Part shown: positions 8,522 to 14,612 of the stretch, piece after piece
Layout of the letters: the number at the start of each line of letters is the position of its first letter
Position numbering within the stretch: position 1 is the first letter of the stretch
From: JAGQPD01 sp020426865
GTDB taxonomy: Bacteria > Planctomycetota > Planctomycetia > Pirellulales > Pirellulaceae
NCBI GenBank assembly: GCA_041399065.1
Contig: JAWKTN010000006.1
Location: forward strand, 1 to 64,000
Direction of reading: 5' to 3'
DNA length: 64,000 bases
Notes under the pieces: model-generated
Told to the model about the DNA's origin: nothing
Seen by the model: the letters and a program-made list of their open reading frames with translations, nothing else
Databases searched by the model: none
Position numbers and translations under genes: made by a program

Positions 8522-9088
8522 GATCGCAATTTGTTCGGATATGTCGGTTGCTCTCCAACGACCGCGATTGATCCGCTGGGCCTTCGCGAAGTTGCGAAGG
8601 TGCTCTTTTTTTGGTGGGATAAAATCGAAGATGTCCAAAACGGTAGGCGATATAGAATACCAGTATCAATAACTGTTACGATTGAAGCGACTGATGACTG
8701 TCATAGCGACGGATCAGAAAATTGTTGTGGAACGATTGATCTGTCACTGCATTTTCGGGCGCGCGCTCTAAGGGGTGGAAACGTTGAGCAATTGCGGGAC
8801 GGTGGTGAGGCTTACGACTTGAAGTCCGACGATGACCGATCACGGCTAGTGTTCGATCCAAATACGAAAAGACTTTCGGGTGACGTATCCCTTGGCTCGG
8901 CTCCATGTAAACGTGGGTTCTCTAAAGTAGGTTTTGTCACGTTGGACGCGGGGATAGGAGGAATTAGGTTTGAAACACGTACGACCATTGAAGAATGCGG
9001 GCGAATAACATATTCGGAGATCATCCCAGTACTGTTCGGTCGAGTGGGTGACACTCATGAAATTGAAATCCCTAAAGACAAAGAGTAG
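8441..9088 (+). CDS. Orphan Rhs-core tip with a different C-terminal domain (cassette 2)
   Basis: The frame encodes the Rhs-core end (YYRNRYYHPQLGRF, RDPIGF) and a complete self-cleavage motif, PTTAIDPLGL (PxxxxDPxGL). The following ~165-residue domain shares nothing visible with that of cassette 1. It is beta-prone with several Cys (DDCHSDGSENCC, then SAPCKRG and EECG). I cannot assign it to a toxin family. The frame stays open upstream to 8372 but has no ATG/GTG/TTG there, so the ATG at 8441 falls inside the core motif. This fits a silent cassette that becomes expressed only after recombination into a full rhs gene. Confidence 0.65.
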   Translation: MFYYRNRYYHPQLGRFVTRDPIGFAGGDRNLFGYVGCSPTTAIDPLGLREVAKVLFFWWDKIEDVQNGRRYRIPVSITVTIEATDDCHSDGSENCCGTIDLSLHFRARALRGGNVEQLRDGGEAYDLKSDDDRSRLVFDPNTKRLSGDVSLGSAPCKRGFSKVGFVTLDAGIGGIRFETRTTIEECGRITYSEIIPVLFGRVGDTHEIEIPKDKE

Positions 9089-9154
9089 AGTCGGTAATGA
9101 CGGCGACGTACATTGCAGGCGGTGAATCGGATTTCAATTGACTGACTTTTCACA

Positions 9155-9952
9155 ATGAATTCGAAGAATTGGTTGCTGGTAGCAATGAGGGCCGTCGAAG
9201 TGTCGATGTTTGGTCGATTCCGCACGCGAAGCCTATTTGTTCTTGTTTTTTGCGTTTCGATTGTCCTAGCGATAATGGGCAGCTTGAAGCGTCAAACAGA
9301 ATTGGAATTAAGGGCAAAGGATGAATTGAACGCGGCTGGGTGTCAGGTTAGGTTGATTGGCGAGCCATTTGTGCATGATGCGTACGTTACCAGAAATAGA
9401 CGGTATGAGTCACAGGTTGAGATGTCCTTGTTTTGTGATCGCATAGGATCAATATCTGGTTCGCACGACATGGCAGTCAACAAGTGCCTGGAGATACTGC
9501 CAAATCTGCGATGCGTTAGGTTTTTGTCACTTACTGACAGCCGCATTTCGAGCCTTGATGCGTTATCGAAATGTAACCAATTGTTAGAATTGCACGTCTA
9601 CTTTGCTCCGCGACTGCGCGATATTACGGCAATTTCAGAGCTCGAGTGTTTAAGGGCCATATATTTTGATGAAGTGCCTTTGCGAGATATATCGGCGCTA
9701 AGAGGGCTCCACAAGTTGGAAGAGTTGATGTTGGATCGTACCCAGGTGAACGACCTTTCGCCACTAAAGGAGCTGAAGAATCTGAAGTGGTTATCTGTCG
9801 GTAGCAAGTCGGTCGTTGACGTTCGAGATTTGCGCGAGTTAACTCAGTTGGAGTATCTTGACCTTTCCGGGGCCACCGTGCCACCAGAGCAAGTCAAGTG
9901 GCTTATTTCGGTTCTACCTAATTGTCGAATTGTCCAAGAGGGAATAAAGTAG
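9155..9952 (+). CDS. Membrane-anchored leucine-rich-repeat protein following Rhs tip 2
   Basis: The N-terminus contains FGRFRTRSLFVLVFCVSI, a basic segment followed by one membrane helix (~20-42) of the kind common in planctomycete membrane proteins. Residues ~105-255 are LRR units of the LxxLxxLxxLxxL type (DISALRGLHKLEELMLDRT, DLSPLKELKNLKWLSV). The start could be the ATG at 9155 or a downstream Met just before FGRF. It follows the Rhs tip by 66 bases, the place of an immunity or accessory gene. Its last five codons also appear alone in the 142-bp repeat after cassette 1, so this gene or a relative was once present there too. Confidence 0.7.
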   Translation: MNSKNWLLVAMRAVEVSMFGRFRTRSLFVLVFCVSIVLAIMGSLKRQTELELRAKDELNAAGCQVRLIGEPFVHDAYVTRNRRYESQVEMSLFCDRIGSISGSHDMAVNKCLEILPNLRCVRFLSLTDSRISSLDALSKCNQLLELHVYFAPRLRDITAISELECLRAIYFDEVPLRDISALRGLHKLEELMLDRTQVNDLSPLKELKNLKWLSVGSKSVVDVRDLRELTQLEYLDLSGATVPPEQVKWLISVLPNCRIVQEGIK

Positions 9953-10076
9953 AAGGTGATTCCCAATCGAACTGACGCGATACTGGCGCATCGGTAGCGG
10001 TGAAAGACAGGTCATTGGCACGGGCTTTGCCTTTAGAGCGTTAGACGGCGATTTCTAGCGACGGATGAGCGTCGCG
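9935..10076. repeat. 142-bp 3' cassette repeat, copy 2
   Basis: This is the partner of 1650-1791. It starts inside the LRR gene (last codons and stop) and continues 125 bases beyond. The sequence after it differs from that after copy 1: group II intron DNA here, mobile-element DNA there. Confidence 0.85.
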
Positions 10077-10318
10077 GAGACGTCGAATGCGGAAAGGAGC
10101 GCTTTACTAAGCCGGCGAGGGCCGGCAAGCCTACTGGCACATGGCCAAGTCCATTGCCAGCGGCGTCGGGATGACGAACGCGTAGCTTGCAGAACAAGGA
10201 CTGCTCAGCATAAAGATTCTGTGAGCCGAGCTTGCTCCACGGCATTGAACCGCCGGATGCGGTCCCGCATGTCCGGTGGTGAGGGGAGGGTCATCCGCGA
10301 TGACCGCCCATACCCGAT
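10077..10318 (+). ncRNA. Group II intron remnant: 3' end with domains V and VI
   Basis: The sequence from about 10240 has the hallmark 3' end of bacterial group II introns. A domain V-like hairpin is formed by CCGCCGGATGCGG and GCATGTCCGGTGG around a TCCC loop. It is preceded by GAGCCGAGCTTGCTCCACGG. A GAGGGGAGGG linker follows, then a short domain VI-like stem and the terminal CCCATACCCGAT ending at 10318. No reverse transcriptase/maturase gene and no clear 5' end are present. It is therefore a truncated, ORF-less remnant; the left border given is only the end of the cassette repeat. Confidence 0.75.
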
Positions 10319-10744
10319 TTATGCATCATGACGTTCGTTGCCGTCAAAAAAATACGAATCGGTTTTCAGCGAAACGCATTCCACGTCGCGAAAGAAGCTA
10401 AGAAACACAGACTTGATTGGCTCGGGTATCGGAGCGTCGCACGAAAGATGAACAGTATACCTTTCCGCTTGGCCGCGAATTTCTATTCCGGAATCGGAGT
10501 TAATGCGAAACCCAATTACGGGGCCACGGCGGCGATCGTCATTTTCAGCGGCACGCATCGTCCGTGGTGAAACATTCATCCGTTGAAACTCTTCGCACAA
10601 TCTTGCTGTGTAGTTAGGTTCTGTGATCTCGATTTCGTCGTCGAGTAACTCCCGAAGGCGTTCAACGACAAACGTTGGGTCGAAACAGAAAATTGATTTT
10701 GGATTAATCCAGCCTTCAGGAACAACGGCCGATATTACAAACAC
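10319..10744 (-). CDS. Hypothetical protein abutting the intron end
   Basis: This 141-residue frame is acidic, with a plausible alternation of helices and strands (FVVERLRELLDDEIEI, RYTVHLSCDAPIPEPI). I recognise no family. Its stop codon (10319-10321) begins at the first base after the group II intron end, on the opposite strand. It could be a further small immunity-type protein of the Rhs island; that is a guess from location. The start is uncertain. Confidence 0.45.
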   Translation of the reverse strand: MFVISAVVPEGWINPKSIFCFDPTFVVERLRELLDDEIEITEPNYTARLCEEFQRMNVSPRTMRAAENDDRRRGPVIGFRINSDSGIEIRGQAERYTVHLSCDAPIPEPIKSVFLSFFRDVECVSLKTDSYFFDGNERHDA

Positions 10745-11203
10745 GCATGTCTACCTTTGATGCAAATGATTATTACCGGAAGCCCCGGCGATAAGCCCTC
10801 TCCGGGGCATTTATTGCCGAATCGGCGATACGTCGAAGGATAATTATCCCTTACTTATTGCCGATCATCCTGGATGTGGCAAGTGTAAAGCTGAAAACAG
10901 GAGTTTCTGCTTCTTTACAGCTTATCCGCCAAATCGGGACGGCTGACCATGGAATGAACACCGCGTGGTTTGGCAATTGAATATCGCGTGATTTTGATAG
11001 GCAGAACTTGCAAGGAGTAGTGAGCGATACCCGACATCGATTCGACAACCGTTTGCCAGATCAATCCGCCGAGCGACACGGAAATGTCTCGGGGGTAGGG
11101 TACCCCTTTAGGGGCCTTCTAGCAAGGGTAAATAGGGGGTACCGTGAAGGCCAGGAAACGCAAAAACACCGTGTTTTCCCGAGGTATTGCGTGGTTTTCG
11201 CTC
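10745..11203. other. Gene-poor stretch between hypothetical protein and tRNA remnant
   Basis: Apart from repeat copy A, this stretch holds GC-rich inverted segments near 11090-11150 (GGGGTAGGGTACCCCTTTAG and CTATTTACCC-type partners). It also has a near-perfect small palindrome AAAACACCGTGTTTT near 11163. I see no supported gene. Confidence 0.4.
10767..10880. repeat. ~110-bp repeat, copy A (TTATTGCCGA-type dyads)
   Basis: This block matches 13010-13122 with gaps. Shared landmarks are ATTACCGGA, CGGCGATAAGCCC, TTATTGCCGAATCGG, a GATA.GTCGA segment and a second TTATTGCCGA. In both copies ACAGGAGTTT or ACAGGAATTT follows some 40 bases later. Each unit contains short dyads. Function is unknown. 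Confidence 0.6.
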
Positions 11204-11244
11204 GATTAGAAGTCCGCTGCTCTATCCAGCTGAGCTATGGGCGC
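11204..11244 (-). tRNA. tRNA-Arg(TCT) 5' half only (truncated)
   Basis: Read on the minus strand, this begins GCGCCCATAGCTCAGCTGG, followed by the D-arm end and an anticodon stem-loop GCGGACTTCTAATC, which contains the anticodon TCT. The match to a normal tRNA-Arg stops right after the anticodon loop. The T-arm, the acceptor 3' strand and the rest are replaced by unrelated DNA. It cannot give a functional tRNA. The break point is the usual crossover site of tRNA-targeting tyrosine recombinases. Confidence 0.85.
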
Positions 11245-11345
11245 AAGGTGTTGCTATTTCAGTAGTTGCGTCGATTCTGTCACTCGTGTTTTACCCTCTG
11301 TTACAGCTGTTTGTTACAACTCTCACCGTAAGGTAGGGTAATTCT

Positions 11346-11672
11346 ATGAGAACCAAACCCAAACTGCCAGCCGGTTGCCCATTATCGTGACACGCGCAGG
11401 GATACTTCTGCAGACGGATCCAAGGGAAGCTCCATTACTTTGGACCCCGCTGGGGTTCCTTGGAGGAAGCAATTGCCCGTTTTTATCGAGTCAAGGACGA
11501 TCTCTGTGCGGGTGTTGACCACAACCGCCGTCGTTGACCGTCGCTCAGCTTGCAAATGAATTCCTGAACGACCGCCATCATCGAGTAAGGTCGGGTGACC
11601 TCACGCAGCGATCGTTCGACGAGGACCACAAGTCCTGTGAGCGTGTCATCGAAGCGTTCGGCAAGGACCGAG
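11346..11672 (+). pseudogene. Decayed tyrosine integrase, N-terminal part
   Basis: From an ATG at 11346 the frames give KPKLPAGCPL, an in-frame TGA at 11388, then HAQGYFCRRIQGKLHYFGP and EEAIARFYRVKDDL. A frame change near 11534 follows, then LTVAQLANEFLNDRHHRV and CERVIEAFGKDR. This is the arm-binding and SAM-like N-terminus typical of integrases abundant in planctomycetes. The catalytic domain is missing. The pseudogene lies about 100 bases from the half tRNA-Arg and points away from it, as expected for an integrase next to its attachment site. Confidence 0.75.
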
Positions 11673-12117
11673 CCCGGTTCAATTTTTCATACAGGGCATC
11701 GCTCGCTGACTGTGGACGGCCACCGCTTTCGGCAAACAACGGCGAATGGCTCGATTGACACGCAATTGCGTCAAACGTGCGCTTGTTTCCTTCGTTGGTC
11801 GACGACTCGCGCCGATGTTGTGGCTGGCGATGGCGTCGGGCCCACTTCCCGAATCTGCGACCAGAGTCGTCGAGGCGGGCAGGGACGAGGAGCAAATCCG
11901 CCAGACCGAGGTACTTACGAAACGGGCGGCCACGGAATAGGTCAGCCATGGTGGCGCGGAGCGTCATGGCCAGGGTCTCCCCATCAGAGAGTCAGGTGTC
12001 AGGTCAAAAGAGAAAATCGCCCCGTCCGACCTGACACGGATCGGGGGCTGTGAGAAATCGGAAACAACCTCGTCATTTTCTCACCTACCCAGACACCCTA
12101 CGGGGCCTTTTTTGCGG
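11673..12117. other. Stretch without a supported gene; strong hairpin at 11996-12037
   Basis: Several overlapping open frames occur on both strands, but none shows a recognisable domain. A perfect 10-bp stem, GTGTCAGGTC (11996-12005) and GACCTGACAC (12028-12037), brackets a 22-base loop. Confidence 0.4.
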
Positions 12118-12139
12118 CGATGATGGCCCTTGCCGTATG

Positions 12140-12370
12140 TGTGTCGGCCCTCCGGGCCTGGGCGCGGGGGAGCACGCCACCGGTGGCTGCGCCACCGGCA
12201 GAGGTCGTTGCGGCCCTCCGGGCCGAAGGCCTGGAAGGCCTTTGCACCGATAGAACGAACGCGATCTCGACCTCACCGTCCCAGGGCCGAAAGCCCTTCA
12301 CAATCCCTGCCGGGCCCGAAGGGCCCGGTTTCCGCCGCCCCACGCCCCCAGGGCCGAAGGCCCGACACAA
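12140..12370. repeat. GC-rich palindrome cluster 1
   Basis: Repeated short inverted units dominate: GGCCCTCCGGGCC, CCACCGGTGGCTGCGCCACC, GGCCGAAGGCC and GGGCCCGAAGGGCCC. They lie in both orientations with short spacers. Open frames here are artefacts of these units. They resemble REP-type extragenic palindromes. Confidence 0.7.
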
Positions 12371-12714
12371 GTGTGTTACGGTCCAGCGCCAGGATCGCGG
12401 TCATACTCAGAATCCCGGTGCTCGTACGCGTACTCGCTCGTCGTCGATCGACAAGGGTTCAACATTCGTTCCATTTTCGGCGCGATCACCGGGTACGAGT
12501 AGGAGTACCGCTGCGCTGAGTACGAGTTCTGGCGGCCATGTTTGGTGATCCGAGCGGGGGTAGTTATTTGTTCGCTCGACCATTGACAATAATCTACCCG
12601 TGGACAACCCGTGCCGTCAACTCTCGTGCGCAGCGAAGCGGTGCTCGTGTTCGTAATCGATCTACGCTACGGCAGCCTTGGTTTGTTTAGTTTTTGCCTT
12701 TGACTGACGTGCCG
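12371..12714. other. Spacer between the two palindrome clusters
   Basis: No coding or RNA feature could be supported. The sequence is of ordinary composition, with no ribosome site ahead of any frame. Confidence 0.4.
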
Positions 12715-12715
12715 C

Positions 12716-12955
12716 AATTGTGTCGGCCCTTCGGGCCTGGGGATCGCGCGATCCGCGTCACCGGTGGCTGCGCCACCGGCAAAGGCTGTTGCGGCCCTTC
12801 GGGCCTGGCCTGGAAGGCCTTCGGATCGTCGGACCCCACGTCACCTTCAGCTCCGCGAACTCCGGGCCGAAGGCCCGAAACAACCCTTGCCGGTGGCGCA
12901 GCCACCGGTTGTGTCGGCCCCGCCCCTCTGAGGCCCGAAGGGCCGACACATGCGC
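12716..12955. repeat. GC-rich palindrome cluster 2
   Basis: The same units as at 12140-12370 recur (TGTCGGCCCTTCGGGCCTGG, CACCGGTGGCTGCGCCACCG, GGCCGAAGGCC), with the second half in inverted order. The whole cluster is therefore roughly a large palindrome built of small ones. Confidence 0.7.
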
Positions 12956-13009
12956 GGCACCGTGTGACGGCGGAATCATAGTCGTACTCAGCACCGCGGC
13001 CAGAACTTG

Positions 13010-13122
13010 ACTATTACCGGACGACCCGGCGATAAGCCCGCAGGGTGGGTGTTATTGCCGAATCGGTGATAAGTCGATCGGGACTTATCCGATACTTATC
13101 CCTCATTTATTGCCGACAGGCG
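13010..13122. repeat. ~110-bp repeat, copy B (TTATTGCCGA-type dyads)
   Basis: This is the partner of 10767-10880. It also contains a tandem ACTTATCC motif and the dyad TTATTGCCGA/TCGGTGATAA. It lies about 470 bases before the integron-integrase remnant in the same direction, so an attachment-site or promoter origin is possible but not shown. Confidence 0.6.
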
Positions 13123-13357
13123 TTGATTCGACAAGTGTTCTGTCAAAAAACAGGAATTTGCTGGCTTTTTGGGGGGCTGGCGGTTGCTTCGCGCCGAGGG
13201 GGGGACGGTCGTGACAACTGCGGTACACTCACACCAGTATAGAGTAAGTGTACAGAAAGTCATTGTCACGGCTGCACCGGAGGTCTGTCATGCCCCCCTT
13301 GCCTCATCGTTGTTATGGCTGGAACAACTCACCGAAGAACGCCAGGCCAACCCAGAA

Positions 13358-13478
13358 TGACTGGGTACATATTTGACTGGGTACATATTTGGTTCGGCAA
13401 ACTTGCCAACTTTCACTCGATTGACCATCCTGCATCGACCATCCTGCATCGACCATCCTGCATCGACCATCCTGCATC
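13358..13478. repeat. Two short tandem repeats (16 bp x2 and 14 bp x4)
   Basis: TGACTGGGTACATATT occurs twice in tandem at 13358-13389. GACCATCCTGCATC occurs four times in tandem at 13423-13478. Neither seems to lie in a real gene. Confidence 0.85.
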
Positions 13479-13592
13479 CTGGCACTGCTCCGAACAGGAG
13501 GTCACCGCCTTTCTTAAGTCCAAGGTCGAGCGTTTGTGTGGCTTTCGTTTGCATTAGACCGAAAGTATCCTCATGCGCACCGCGGGTTCTAA

Positions 13593-13904
13593 TTGCAATT
13601 CCTATTTGCGTCCGACAATCTTTCCCGTGATCCGACAACGGGCAAATGGCACCGCTACCATCTTGATCGCGATACTTTTGCCGTGCGCTTGAATAAAGCC
13701 GTCAAACAAGCAGACATCTGCAAACCCGTCACGTCCCACACGCTTCGTCATTTGTTCGCGACCCACTTGCTGCTCGACCATGTCGGTAATCGCACCGTCG
13801 AGGAAGTGCTCGGCCACAGCGACGTGAAAACCACGATGTTGTACTTGCACGTCGTGGTTCGCGATGACATCCAGGTTACCAGCCCGAACGCCGACCAATA
13901 CTAA
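13593..13904 (+). pseudogene. Integron-type integrase (IntI-like), C-terminal remnant
   Basis: The frame encodes the last third of an IntI-like tyrosine recombinase: FASDNLSRDPTTGKWHRYHL, the HxxR box SHTLRHLFATHLL, then EEVLGHSDVKTTMLYLHV with the catalytic His and Tyr. The family has LGHxDVxTTMIYTHV here, and the DPxTG..RxHHL insert is typical of integron integrases. The N-terminal domain and the first catalytic Arg are missing upstream, so it is a fragment. A dispersed palindromic element begins directly at its stop codon. Confidence 0.75.
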
Positions 13905-13962
13905 ATGGTTCGAGGCATCGGGGCGCACAATCGAGCCGAATACTATGTGGTTCGAGGTATTG
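13896..13962 (+). repeat. Two copies of the dispersed TGTGGTTCGAG palindromic element
   Basis: Copies at 13896-13920 (AATACTAAATGGTTCGAGG) and 13938-13962 (AATACTATGTGGTTCGAGG) fit the pattern AATAC-N3-TGGTTCGAG-GTATT. Other copies lie at 46322, 49442, 53474 and 53517. Confidence 0.75.
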
Positions 13963-14050
13963 GTACCGGTCGACGCTGGCTGTTATTGTCATACCTCGCA
14001 AGCCGTCGAAGCGATTCGCCAGCAATTGCGCGATGAGCTTCGGCTGACAG

Positions 14051-14596
14051 TTACAGTTGCCACGTGTAACTGAGAAACTCCCCGTCCTCGGCTCGGTACA
14101 GCAAACCGAACACGGCCATATTTCGATCGGCCAAAGAATGACATAACGGAGGCACCTGCATCATCTGTCGCAAGTGTTCCGCGAATTGCGTTTGTGCTTC
14201 TTGCGTTTGGGCTACCAGGTGTTGTACGCCCCGGATCGAGCGTTGGTATCCGCTGGCTGCTTCTCGCTTCTCCACGTCGCTTGTGCCGATCCAGCGTCCC
14301 CGTATGGCATGCCAGCCGGCTTGTGAATGTCCGGCGAGGATCACGGATTCCACTGGCCAGCGGTTGAGAAGCCATTCCATCGCGTCCGCAAATTCGGGAC
14401 TGGAAAAATCCCACCGGGCTTGGGGAATCTCCAGAAGCAGAGCGCCTTGCGTTTCCAGCGCACAGGTGAGACTGTCGATCATTCTGCGGTCGCAGTGAGC
14501 GATGATCAATGTCTTGGCGCCACCGTTGGGTTCTTCCAGCACGTGTTGCAGGGCTTGAATGTATTGGTTCTCGTTACAATGCGCGCGGCTGATCAT
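14051..14596 (-). CDS. Beta-carbonic-anhydrase-like protein of the DAB operon (degenerate zinc site)
   Basis: The 181-residue protein starts at the ATG at 14596, behind AAGGAG, 17 bases after the dabA stop on the same strand. The fold pattern resembles a small beta-carbonic anhydrase. LIIAHCDRRMID corresponds to the CxDxR zinc/active-site loop. VILAGHSQAGW corresponds to the second strand, where the family has HxxC. Here the second cysteine position is Ala and the Cys-Asp spacing is shortened. Full zinc ligation is therefore unlikely and the protein may be non-catalytic. The position after dabA suggests an accessory role in bicarbonate/CO2 uptake. The family call is moderate. Confidence 0.6.
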   Translation of the reverse strand: MISRAHCNENQYIQALQHVLEEPNGGAKTLIIAHCDRRMIDSLTCALETQGALLLEIPQARWDFSSPEFADAMEWLLNRWPVESVILAGHSQAGWHAIRGRWIGTSDVEKREAASGYQRSIRGVQHLVAQTQEAQTQFAEHLRQMMQVPPLCHSLADRNMAVFGLLYRAEDGEFLSYTWQL

Positions 14597-14612
14597 GGTA
14601 GGTTGCTCCTTG

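Noticed and set aside
10065..10331. 88-codon frame over the intron remnant
   Set aside because: The frame translates intron domain V/VI sequence, a common false gene next to group II introns.
11595..12053. Frames of 130-150 codons on both strands after the integrase remnant
   Set aside because: I could not match any to a family, and they mirror each other; coding is not supported.
12098..13010. Several 60-140-codon frames on both strands
   Set aside because: They arise from GC-rich palindrome units; residue runs are repetitive and mirrored on the opposite strand.
13423..13478. Possible CRISPR-like array
   Set aside because: The 14-bp units are in direct contact with no spacers, so this is a simple tandem repeat. 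No cas gene is present.
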